Below are positions 1-9,700 of a stretch of DNA of 64,000 nt, in pieces. The stretch comes from Paraphoma chrysanthemicola (lineage: Eukaryota > Ascomycota > Dothideomycetes > Pleosporales > Phaeosphaeriaceae): NCBI GenBank assembly GCA_020744225.1, contig JAGMWG010000020.1, positions 310,001-374,000 of the forward strand, given 5' to 3'. Below the pieces are notes generated by a model. It was not told where the DNA came from, ran no database searches, and saw only the letters and a list, made by a program, of their open reading frames with translations. Every line of letters begins with the position of its first letter. Positions within the stretch are counted from its first letter, which is position 1. A program made the translations under genes and the position numbers.

Positions 1-750
1 GCCGGGTGAGTAAATGCCAATGCTGCTATGCGATTGGGGACATGAAAAGGTTGACCTCGGATGCTAGGCACGACTTGATCTGCTTTGGAAAAGCAATTCC
101 CGATTGTGATGCTACGGATGGTGTTTTACGCGATTGAAAGACTAGGGGTGTAGGGTGAGCCACCGAGCAGCTGAGCGAGGTTAAAGTTCATACATCAACC
201 ACGTGAGTGGTCTGAATTGTGCGCCACCTGCACCCACCAATTAAAAAATTGTTTCCTGCACCTTGAAATATTTAGTAGGAAACTCATGAAGGTCCTCGCG
301 TGTGTGCAGGGCTTCAGCGCAATCTCTATGATACACTGAGGAAAGTCTAGCTATTGCACGTGCAACGTGTGTAGAGCTTTGCAAGCACTCAACAATATTC
401 GTGCTCTACCTATGTCAATATCTAAGTATAGAGAACGAGATATCCTCGGAATTATACTCCCACTCTATGTGTGAGTGACGCCTTTCTTTAGGCATCACCG
501 TGATCGGCAAGGGTGACGATCATCCCCTCACTCACCCGGATACCCACATCCACCAACCCACACAAAATTCTTAGCGAAAGAATCCTGGTTACTTCTCTAG
601 CGATCAAGGATTGGCGGTCCTGCATGCAAGATGCGGGGAAAGTATTTCAGCCACAGGGCTGTTGTATCGTATTGGCGATACTTGCCGCATGTACAATAAG
701 CAGACGAGGGGCCCACTACGAACAACCATATTCCTCCCAAACATCAAGCC
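1..750. other. left-edge non-coding region, promoter of the MFS gene
   Basis: I see no convincing coding sequence here. Two E-box cores (CACGTG) stand at 200-205 and 57 to 62 bases after position 300, that is 357-362. The second sits inside a perfect 12-bp palindrome (TTGCACGTGCAA, 354-365). Both lie upstream of the MFS start at 751 and could be bHLH sites, but this is not shown. Confidence 0.5.
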
Positions 751-2739
751 ATGACGAGAACCGAGACTCACGAGAGCGACATGGCTGACCGCTCTTCTCT
801 CGAAAAGGCTGATGTCGAGCGAATCGATCAAGTCTCTGATGCACCAACGCCCCAGAGACAAGGGCTTCAGAACGCAGAGGGCGAGACAGTCACCATCACT
901 TGGAAGACATGGTTCGTCATATTCGTACTTTCCTCGACGTTTGGTCTTTCCTTTTGGCCAGTACCCACCACTGCGGCCATGATGGGACGCCTAGCCATCC
1001 AGTTTGGCGCTCCAACCTCAAGTATGTCAAATGGGATTTTGACCGTCATGAACCTGACTGATCCTGGTACACAGGTGCCTGGTATATTCCTGCGTACACA
1101 ACAGCAAATAGTATTGGTTTTCTGCTAGCTGGAGCCAACTCCGATCTGTTTGGTCGACGCCTCTTCATCTTGTTCGGCAATGCCTGTTGCTGCGTCGGTT
1201 TCATCGTGACAGCCACGGCAAAAGGAGCGGACCACTTTACAGCTGGCCTGGCAATTACTGGTTTTGGTGGAGGTTTTGCGCAGATGGCCATGTGCAGTAT
1301 TCCTGGTAATTCCAAAGCCACACGCATGAACGCAACCCTGAACTAGTCACACTGATTTGTGGTAGAACTTCTTCCCAACAAGTTCCGGCATATTGGGATT
1401 TGCCTCTCGGACGGCTTCGTATTTCTCATTGTTATTATTGGGCCGGTTGTTGGCAGGGTGAGGCTTCCATAATCGTGCCACGAACAGCATCGTACTAATA
1501 ATCTGATCAGTATGCCATCGACGTAGGCGCATGGGAATATGTGTACTGGGCTGGTTTCGTCGCTCAATTCCTCTCCTTGGCTGCCATTTGGGGCTTCTAC
1601 AAGCCACCAAAACATCCCAAAGGTATTCCGTGGCACGAAGCCATCAAAGGCCTGGACTACGTAGGAACTGCACTGATCGTCCCTGGCATCTGCTTGGCAT
1701 TGGTCGGCATCATCAACACCACCTACAAGCGAAGCTCCGATGTTACGGTCGTTGCGCCAATGGTTGTCGGTTTCGTACTCATTGCCCTGTTTGGTGTCTG
1801 GGAGACAATAAGCAACGTTCCTCATAAGCTCTGCCCGCCACATCTCTTCCGAAGTCATAAGGGACGCGAGTTCACTGCGCCGTTCATTGTGGCATTCATT
1901 GTCACAATGTTCTATTACTCAGTCAACATTATTTGGCCAACTATGGTTAACGTTTTCTACATTGGCCCGGGCGTCTCACGTAGCACCGAACTACTGCTCA
2001 CTCTACCTCCGAATGTAGGTCTCGTCTTTGGGTCGCTTTGTCTCATGGCGTTTGGTAACGTTTTGGGACACTGGAAATGGACGTTAGCGGGCACATGGTT
2101 TGGTATGGTATTGTTTGGCGCACTCATGGGCCTCGTTACACCCTTCAACCAGCCTCTGATGATCGCTTTCTGTTGCATCAATGCCAGTAAGTCGTTCCCT
2201 TGCTGATCTCGGTGCGACTGGGCATTTTTGGTTCCTGACAACGAATAGGTTTCTTCGGGTGGGCGCAATACGAATCCATAGCTTTCACGCAGCTCGGTGT
2301 GCCTCAAATGGATTTGGGCTTCAGTGGTGGATTAGCGGGTATGGCGCGCTACGCCGGTGGCTCTCTTGCGCAAGCAATCTACACAACCATTCTGGCCAAT
2401 ACTCAGTCGACACGTGCTGCGGCTACCGTTCCGGCTGCGGCTATCGCTGCTGGTATGTCCCCAGAGAATGCTCAAGCATTACTTGCGGCGTTCCCTCTCG
2501 GTGCTGCTGCTATTGCAAAGGTGCCTGGTACGTCTGCAGAAGCGATCGGTGCTGCATCGTTGGCCTTCCAGTGGAGCTACGCACACGGATTGAAGATTGT
2601 TGCGCTCAGTAGTTTGAGCTTCGGTATTGTTGGCTTACTTTGCATCTTCTACTGTGAGGACATAACACCCAAGATGACCAACAAGGTTGAAGTATTCTTG
2701 GAGAACGACATCTACGCGGAAAAGAATGAGTTCCACTGA
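751..2739 (+). CDS. MFS transporter, TRI12/siderophore-transporter-like
   Basis: Multi-pass carrier of the major facilitator superfamily in the plasma membrane or a vesicle membrane. It probably moves a small organic compound by proton antiport. Exons: 751-1021, 1075-1305, 1366-1457, 1511-2186 and 2249-2739, giving 586 aa. All four introns are 50-63 nt GT-AG. After a polar N-terminus of about 45 residues come repeated hydrophobic helices. A GANSDLFGRR loop between TM2 and TM3 is the MFS signature region, and the layout resembles the TRI12 (trichothecene efflux pump) family with about 14 helices. A second ATG at 781 is in frame; I took the first. It opens a run of redox genes (PRISE reductase, ALDH, SDRs, BVMOs), so a role in uptake or efflux of their substrate or product is a fair inference. 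TRI12 likeness does not mean the host makes trichothecenes: no terpene synthase is present here. Confidence 0.9.
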
Positions 2740-3512
2740 TGGAATGCGCGATAGTAATCATAGTTGTAGAGATACATAATTAGATTCGATAACTTCTTAG
2801 TATATACGTATTGCATACGAGTCCCTGGCAACCACTTCTCATTGAAAGGCAAAAATCTGACCTACCATCCGTCCTTCCGGGGCATCGCGAGGCTGCACAT
2901 CCATTGAAAGTATGATCCCAACTAACAAACTGACAGCTTTCATACCAATTATTTTGGTGTTCAGCGTGGGAGGCACCTACAAGACCTTGATCGAGACTGC
3001 GAGGTTCTTGGTGTCAGCAAGCGCACATGACGTCAGGTATAGTGCCACTCCACCTACCATTAGCGCTGCGCGCAGCTGCGCATTCCCGGTGTTACTGCTC
3101 AAATGTAGAACAGCGTTTTTGTTCCGATGAGCCCTATAGCCTTGAATCATTGATTAGGTCAAAGATGAGCGGAACTAGCATGAGTCTCATATACACTCTA
3201 GATGGCGGCGTTCGAGTCAGTGTACCACGGAGAAACTTATCCAAAGTCGGGTAAAGGTATTGTCCGGGGAAAACGACATGCCTATTTTAGCGTGTTGGAG
3301 ACGCGTTTCCATCATCCCTGTGCTGGACCCTGAAATGAGTGGCTGCTGTAGAAAACTATCCCTCGCGTCTGCGGGGTGAATGCGCCGGAGAGGATTAGAA
3401 GCACATATGACGTCTAGCCTCGACGTGTGGCTTTGCTGTATTTTGCTACAATCTTATTTGTATCAACATTACAACGTTGGCAGCAGTTTGAACACTCGAG
3501 TTTGACGAAATA
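2740..3512. other. intergenic, with a perfect CRE site
   Basis: No gene seen. A perfect TGACGTCA octamer (ATF/CREB-type bZIP site) lies at 3028-3035, and a partial TGACGTC stands near 3408. Both precede the reductase gene at 3513. Function is inferred from the motif only. Confidence 0.45.
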
Positions 3513-4738
3513 ATGTCCAAGACTGCCCTTGTCTTCGGTGCTTCAGGAGTTACAGGATGGTCGTTCATCAACGAGATCCTGAATGATTACCCGGAGAAGA
3601 ATGTCTGGAAACGCGCTCACGCCCTCACCAATCGTCCCTTATCTCAAGAGCAGTCGCAATGGCCTAATGATCGTCGGCTTAATATCGTGTCCGGGATCGA
3701 TTTACTGGCCAGGTCTCAAAAAGAACTAGAGGATGAGCTCATGAAGAAGATACCAGACATTGGCGGGGTCACTCATATGTATTACCTGGCGTACAAGGCA
3801 GGCACCGACGTCCAAAAGGAACTCGAAGAAGCGGTCGAAATGTGGAAGAAGACACTCTATGCGGTGGACAAATTGTGTCCTAACCTAGAATTTGTGGTCT
3901 TGCAAACCGGTGCGAAGATGTGTAAGTAAGCAAACTCGCAGCAAGTGAACATTGTATTTGACTCGGTACAGATGGCTGTCATCTTCTTGCAACGGTTCCA
4001 GATTACTCGCAGTCCGATCTCCAGACGCCGCACGCCGAATCGCAGCCACGTCTCCAAGGCCAATGGGGAGATATGCTGTTCTACCATCCGCAACTCGACT
4101 TCATCGCCGATCTTGCCAAGGATAAGCAGTGGAGTTGGTGCGATACACGGCCTGATATCATCATTGGTTTTGTGCCCAATCAGAACTTCTACTCGTTAGG
4201 AACTTCAATAGGTATCTATTTATCTTTGTGGCGAGAGGTACACGGGGAAGGGAGCGAATGCCCGTTTCCCGGGACGGAAAAGAGCTGGAAAGCATTGAGT
4301 AATGACTCAAGCAGCGATATGATCGCACGGCAGACTATCTATCTGTCCCTCGCAAAGAACACGGAAAAGGGCGGTGGTTACAATGTTGCTGATGAGAAGA
4401 CTCCATCTTCCTGGTCGGCAAAGTGGCCTATACTATGCTCGATCTTTGGATTGGTCGGCACGGGTCCATCGTCGACTCCGCCTGAGATCAGAAAATTCAT
4501 CAAAGGAAACATTGATGTATGGCACAAGCTGGAAAAACTACATGGCCTACAGACTGGACATGCGGACAACGAGCGAGTTTTTCCGGGTTTCGAGTACTTC
4601 CTCATGACGCAATTCGATTTCGATCGACAATATGATATGTCGAAGATGTACGGAACAGGTTTCACTGAAGAGAGAGGTACCAAACAGGCCTGGGGTGGCG
4701 TATTTGATAGGATGAGGGAGGCGAAAGTCATTCCGTAG
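3513..4738 (+). CDS. PRISE-type NAD(P)H reductase (progesterone 5-beta-reductase/iridoid synthase-like SDR)
   Basis: Extended short-chain dehydrogenase of the PRISE class. Known members reduce the C=C bond of enones or dienals with NADPH. Exons 3513-3921 and 3972-4738 give 391 aa. The intron splits the Tyr codon after TGAKM, restoring the TG-x-K-x-Y-G motif of the family. The Rossmann motif GASGVTG is at residues 9-15. The TGAKMYG segment carries the conserved Lys, and the later LFYH segment carries the Tyr that aligns with the catalytic Tyr of PRISE enzymes. RPDIIIGFVP is another family hallmark. The gene is followed tail to tail by the ALDH. Fungal homologues are mostly uncharacterised, so the substrate is open. 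With BVMOs nearby, saturation of an alpha,beta-unsaturated ketone before ring or chain oxidation is plausible. Confidence 0.85.
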
Positions 4739-5149
4739 AGATTGCAATTTTATCACCCAAGGCTACAAAGATATAGAAACAATTGGTGAAGTTATGGCTT
4801 GGTTAATGGTAAAGGATTTAAACCATTACTTACATATGAGTTGTTGGTGGCAAAGGCTTGTGACCGGTATTGCAAGGTATGATTCCCGAGGCAGTACCGC
4901 ACCCTAGAAGGGACAGCATGAACCCCTCCTTGGATACCTGTCCTACGTGCAGCGCGGAAACATCTTAAAGTTACTTAGGGCAGCCGGAAAAGTTTCAATA
5001 AAATAGTCTTAGGGTCCTCAATGTTGTACATACCTTTCACTGAAGGCGTAGATGTATGTGGAGCTAGAAGTGCGCAACATGTTCATCAGGGTGTACATAT
5101 TTGGACTCGGTGCTTCTCCAAGTTCGCTAGATTCGTAAATACACAACCG
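4739..5149. other. convergent intergenic spacer
   Basis: Spacer between the 3' ends of the reductase (+) and the aldehyde dehydrogenase (-). No gene or clear signal seen. Confidence 0.5.
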
Positions 5150-6678
5150 CTAGTAGTTCATGTTGATCATGATTGTCTTTGGCTCAGTGAAGGCCCTCAG
5201 TGCGTGGATGCCGCACTCCCGTCCCAGTCCACTCTCCTTGCTGCCACCAAATGGTGTAACGGTGAACATCAAGCTTACGCAATTGATTCCAACCATCCCT
5301 GAGTCAAAGTCACTCGCCACTCGGAGTGCCTTGTTGATATCTTGTGTAAAGACACCTGCCATGAGGCCAAAATTAGTGTTGTTTGACAGCTCCATGATCT
5401 CTTCTTCGGTCTTGAAAGACTTGACGACGGACACAGGTCCAAAGATCTCCTCACAGTGAATTTCAGACGTGGGGTCGACATCTGTGAAGACGGTGGGTTC
5501 AATGTAGAAGCCCTTGTCGCCGACCCGATTGCCTCCAACGGCTAGAGTGCCTTGGCCCTTCTGACCGCGCTCAATGAAGCCTTGCACGCGCTTGAACTGC
5601 GCTTCGTCCACAAGAGGGCCCATATTAGTGCCTTCGGCATCCGGGTCGCCAATCTCCTTGGCCTTGTTCTTCATGGCTTCCTTGTACTTTTCGATAAACT
5701 TGTCGTAGATGCCTTCTTGTACGTAGACGCGTGATGCAGCAAAGCAAACCTGGCCAGTGTTGGCGGTGATTGCATTTGCGGTCCATGTGACGGCATTCTC
5801 GAGGTTACAGTCATCGAAGACAACGGCCGGTGATTTGCCTCCAAGCTCGAGCGTGACACGCTTCAGATTCGATTTGGCGGCCATTTCTTGGATTTTCTTT
5901 CCCGTGGCGATGGATCCAGTGAACGATACCTTGCGAATGCGCATGTGGCTCGCAATCAGGGCACCAGTGCTGCCGTCGCCAGACAGAATCTGAAAAACAC
6001 CAGGGGGAAAACCAGCTTCTTTGATGAGCGTACCGAGAGCTAGCGAAGAGAAAGGGGTCTTTTCGGAGGGCTTGAGGATGAAGCAGTTGCCCGTTGCGAG
6101 AGCAGGGCCGGCTTTCAGTCCAATTGTACCGATGGGACCATTCCACGGAACGATACCTGCCGTGACGCCAAGAGGCTCATTGCGTACGATTTTGAGGAAG
6201 CCGTCATCCTGGGGCCACGACTCGCCTCCAAATTTGTCAATGAAGCCAGCATTGTAACGGAAAGTCTACAGTGCACCTAGTCAGCACACCCAGTCCATAG
6301 ACTGTGTAAGTCTGATTCGGCCCTACATACCTCGGCGCATAATCCGCCTTCGAACGCTCCAAATGCGGCAGGCGCACCCAAAGAGATTCTTGATAATTGT
6401 GCAATCTCATTTGCATTCTTCTCGATCAAGTCTGCAAATTTCAACAGGATGTTACGCCGTTGGTTCGCGCCCAGCTTCTTCCAGCCAACGAAAGCCTTCT
6501 CCGCTGCCTCTACCGCAGCATCGACATCCTGTTCGCCTGCCAGTGGCACGTCATCCGCAATCAAGGAACCATCCTTTGGGTTGTAAAGTGTAAGTTTCTT
6601 TGAGTTCTTCGAGTCAACGTATTCGTTGTTGATGAAGATCTGCTTTGGCAGATTCTTTGTGGAATACTGAAGCGACAT
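5150..6678 (-). CDS. NAD(P)-dependent aldehyde dehydrogenase
   Basis: Oxidises an aldehyde to the acid. Exon 1 is 6331-6678 and exon 2 is 5150-6265, with a 65-nt phase-0 intron; the product is 487 aa, normal for the ALDH superfamily. The general-base motif LELGGKSP places Glu256, and the NTGQVCFAAS motif places catalytic Cys290. The VPWNGP, FTGS and EEIFGPV family motifs are also present, so the enzyme looks intact. I chose the ATG at 6678 (MSLQYSTK). An in-frame ATG at 6744 would add 22 residues with a Ser-rich run encoded by a GAA/TTC repeat and looks less likely. There is no PTS1 or clear signal peptide, so it is probably cytosolic. In the cluster it could oxidise an omega-oxo acid after BVMO cleavage, but it could equally detoxify aldehydes. 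Confidence 0.93.
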
Positions 6679-7448
6679 GGTGGAATGCAAAACAGATGTT
6701 GCATGAGAAGAAGAAGAAGAAACGTCGAACCAAGCGGGGGTCAAGAGGGGTATGTCGACCGCTTTTCAATGTACATGCTTCCACAATTAAAAAGGCCGGC
6801 TATGCTCAGCAGTCTCAACTCTTGCCAAGTGCAGACTACCTTGAAGTCGGAACGGTAGTCAAGTCTTCCGAGCCGACTGACCCATACAGGCCAGTGGCAG
6901 CTGATGGTGTGAAGTCGAATGCGATTCAAGAGGTCCGGATAACAAAGCGCGAATGCATGCCTACATCACCCGTCCTGTACTGTCGCTGATCGGGAGGCAT
7001 GCGTTGGACTATCGCATGCACCTGAGTCGAGATATGCGGGGTAATTAGTGATCATGAATCGTACTAACGACGCCATCCCATCCATACTAAACTTACAGTT
7101 ACAGACTTCACAAGATTATGGTAAAGAAATCAGAATTGATGGTCTGTAATGATGCGGTGATTCACAAGTTGACATTGCGCGAAGATACATACGCGTCATA
7201 GTGTAAGCAATTGCGATTTCGACCCTCGCGATTTCGACCCTTGCGATTCCAGCCTCTAAGGTATGCAACCTGCAATGAGTGCCGCGTACCGTGCTGGACC
7301 GTGGTCCGGAAGAAGCTATCCTCAAACAATCTCTATACACGTCCAGCCTCTTGCATCTTAAGTGCGTGTCGGCTCAAAGGTCGCAAGCTACGCACCCACC
7401 ATAGCCAGATTTCACCACTTGCCTTTGACAATTGCTCGCAGTTCGACC
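6679..7448. other. divergent promoter region between ALDH and SDR
   Basis: About 770 bp between the divergent starts of the ALDH (-) and the 15-PGDH-like SDR (+). It holds three tandem 15-bp units at 7212-7256, described separately. No gene seen. Confidence 0.5.
7212..7256. repeat. three 15-bp tandem units
   Basis: Units of the form TGCGATTTCGACCCT repeat in tandem: the first two differ only at the first base, and the third is diverged (TGCGATTCCAGCCTC). They lie about 195-235 bp upstream of the SDR start at 7449, inside the ALDH/SDR divergent promoter. They may be clustered regulator sites or a chance minisatellite. Confidence 0.7.
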
Positions 7449-8363
7449 ATGACGAGGAAAGTTGCCTTCATCACCGGTGGAGCAAGTGGGATGGGTCTTG
7501 CAGTTGCCCAGGCTCTTTCTTCGCGCTCTCACGAAGAGTGGGATATTCACATTGTTGATCTAAACGCAGAAGCCGGCGGTAGAGCCGCGGCTTCTCTCAA
7601 GACTGCGCACTTCCACCAGACCAATGTAGTCGACTACGCTTCACTGGTCTCGGCCTTTGAGAGAACGTGGTCAATTTCGGGCCGGCTCGACTTTGTCTTT
7701 GCAAATGCTGGAATCGTGGAAAGGGACAACTTTTACGAAGAACATGGCTTGGATAGCCCGCCCCCGCCGCCAAACCAGCTGTCTATTGATATCAATTACA
7801 AAGCCGTGGTCAATACGTCTTGGCTGGCACTACACTACTTTCGCAAGACGTTTGAGAAACACGGGCGGGGCGCTGTTGACGCAGTGCTGGTTATGACTGC
7901 CAGCTGTGGCGGACTGTACCCATCCGAGTTTTGCCCCATGTACTCTGGTAGCAAAGCTGCAGTCATTCAGTTCAACCGCGCCATCACGGTTGCCTATCAT
8001 CACGCTGGCATCCGAACCTTTGCAACATGTCCAGGAACCATCCGCACAGCTCTATTGAATCAGGATGAGTGGAAGTCATTTCGGGATGAGCATTTCACGC
8101 CAATAGAAACATTGGTGGATGCAGTCGTGAAGCTTGTGGATGGAGGGGACATTCAGGATGCAAAGGGCAGAACGGTGGAAGGGAAGAGCAATTGGGGCCT
8201 CACGGTGGAAGTGAACGGAAAGAATTTCTATTTTCGGGAGGGCGCCGAGTTCTGCGATGAGCACATGGAGGAGATGATGAAGAACACGAGCATGGCAGCA
8301 CAGCTAGAGAGGATTGAGAAGACAAAAAGGCAGAGCAAGGAAGCGACAGACGACGGAACGTGA
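7449..8363 (+). CDS. short-chain dehydrogenase/reductase, 15-PGDH-like
   Basis: Classical SDR resembling fungal 15-hydroxyprostaglandin dehydrogenase (NAD+)-type enzymes, which interconvert a secondary alcohol and a ketone. Single exon, 304 aa. TGGASGMG at residues 9-16 binds the nucleotide, FANAG is the structural Asn motif, and MTAS plus MYSGSK supply the catalytic Ser, Tyr and Lys. A PPPPPN insert follows the NAG region, and a charged helical tail (about 45 residues) ends the protein. The ATG at 7449 directly precedes the Rossmann strand; the frame is open upstream but without another ATG. It converges on the SKL-type SDR with only 75 bp between stops. Supplying a ketone for the BVMOs is a plausible role; the substrate is not known. 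Confidence 0.88.
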   Translation: MTRKVAFITGGASGMGLAVAQALSSRSHEEWDIHIVDLNAEAGGRAAASLKTAHFHQTNVVDYASLVSAFERTWSISGRLDFVFANAGIVERDNFYEEHGLDSPPPPPNQLSIDINYKAVVNTSWLALHYFRKTFEKHGRGAVDAVLVMTASCGGLYPSEFCPMYSGSKAAVIQFNRAITVAYHHAGIRTFATCPGTIRTALLNQDEWKSFRDEHFTPIETLVDAVVKLVDGGDIQDAKGRTVEGKSNWGLTVEVNGKNFYFREGAEFCDEHMEEMMKNTSMAAQLERIEKTKRQSKEATDDGT

Positions 8364-8438
8364 ACAAATGAACGGAGATGTCATGAATGCAGATGCAGAT
8401 AGTTAATGTGAAGCAAAAGGGTTGATTTTGATTATTGG

Positions 8439-9400
8439 CTACAGTTTCGACTGTCTGCCTGCGGCATATCGCACTCCGCCATCGACTGCAATGTCCTCGC
8501 CATTGACGTAGGCACCTGCGGGGCTCGCCAGGTAGACCATGACTCCCGCAATGTCCTCGGGCTCGCCCAGTCTCTTGCGCGGGTTTCCGTCCTCGAGCTC
8601 CTGCTGGCCGCCGAGGATCTCAATGAGGCCATTGGCGAGCTTGGACGGGAAGAAGCCCGGGGCGACGGTGTTGGTGGTGATGTTGCGCGGGCCCAGCTCG
8701 ACGGCCAGTTGGCGCGAGAGGTGATGCGCGGCGGCCTTGGAGACGCTGTACATGATGGTGCCGTGGTCGCCCACGTGAGGCACCGTGGTGCCGGCGGTGG
8801 AGGAGACGATGATGATGCGCGATGGGTCTTGTCGCGTGCCGGCGCGCTCGAGGAGCGGGGCGAAGCTGCAGATGCCATGGTCAGCCCACGCACACGGTCG
8901 TGCCCTTGATGTCTGCGAGTGCTTACAGTCGCGCCAGATTGAAGACACCGCGCACGTTCAGGTCGAGCACCTTCTTGCTCGCCGAGTCGGGCGTGGGGTC
9001 AAAGGGCCCGCCCCAGGTTGCGCCCGCATTGCACACCAGAATGTCGAGCTTGCCCTCCGTCTCCTGCACCGCCTTCACGAGGCGCGCAATGTCGTCCGTG
9101 TCGGCCACATTGGCTGCCATGCCCACGGCTTTCCCGGCCACGGGCAGCTTGTTCAGCTTCTCCACCGCCTGGTCGATGCCATGCTCGCCGGCATTCTTGC
9201 GCGCCGAGATGATGACCTTGCGCGCGCCAGCCAGGAGGAATGCCGTCGCAGTATGCAGCCCGAGCCCTCTGGATCCTAGACTGGCATGTCAGTAGGCAGT
9301 CCTCGTCTCCATGCACTGTCCTGGGCGCCTCACCTCCCGTCACAAGCGCAACCTTTCCGTCCAGCCGGAACATGCGGTCAAACCCCTTCAGCTCAGACAT
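8439..9400 (-). CDS. peroxisomal SDR (3-oxoacyl reductase-like) ending in SKL
   Basis: Classical SDR of 280 aa, close in style to 3-oxoacyl-[ACP] reductase/RhlG-like fungal proteins. Exons in transcript order: 9334-9400, 8927-9275 and 8439-8865. Splicing restores the TGGSRGLG nucleotide motif (residues 21-28). CNAG sits at 104-107, the catalytic Ser in VSST near 160, and Tyr178/Lys182 in MYSVSK. The last three residues are Ser-Lys-Leu, the canonical type 1 peroxisomal targeting signal. Its start faces the start of an acyl-CoA ligase that ends in AKL, with 300 bp between, so the two may be co-regulated and may act in the same organelle, perhaps as 3-hydroxyacyl-CoA dehydrogenase and activating ligase of a side-chain beta-oxidation. 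Targeting is predicted from the tripeptide only. Confidence 0.9.
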
Positions 9401-9700
9401 GATGATTTCTCGCGTGCAGACACCGGTAAGAAGCTTCGAACAGCAACACGATGACCTCCTTTGCGCAACATATTCACGGCGGTGTGGGGTTGATAGCTGG
9501 AGCATAAGCTCGGCCTGGCTACCTTCTTCCCCTTCCTCGGGAGTCTGTGCGCCCCCGCGTGTACCGTCTTGTCGGCTGTACCATGGCTATTCGCTGCGAA
9601 GCTAGAAGCCACACATACCCGTTCGCTATAAGAGACGGACCCCAATGGCTTCACGCGCCTTTACCGTGCAGATGCTGCCGCCGCTTCGTCGTCGCCCACC
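9401..9700. promoter_or_regulatory. 300-bp bidirectional promoter
   Basis: Separates the divergent ATGs of the SKL-type SDR (9400, -) and the acyl-CoA ligase (9701, +). A TATAAGA element at about 9627 is a candidate TATA box for the ligase. I could not find a clear CGG-N-CCG pair for the cluster's Zn2Cys6 factor. Confidence 0.5.

Noticed and set aside
6679..6744. N-terminal extension of the ALDH with a Ser run
   Set aside because: Encoded by a simple GAA/TTC repeat and not part of the family; the ATG at 6678 gives a normal length.
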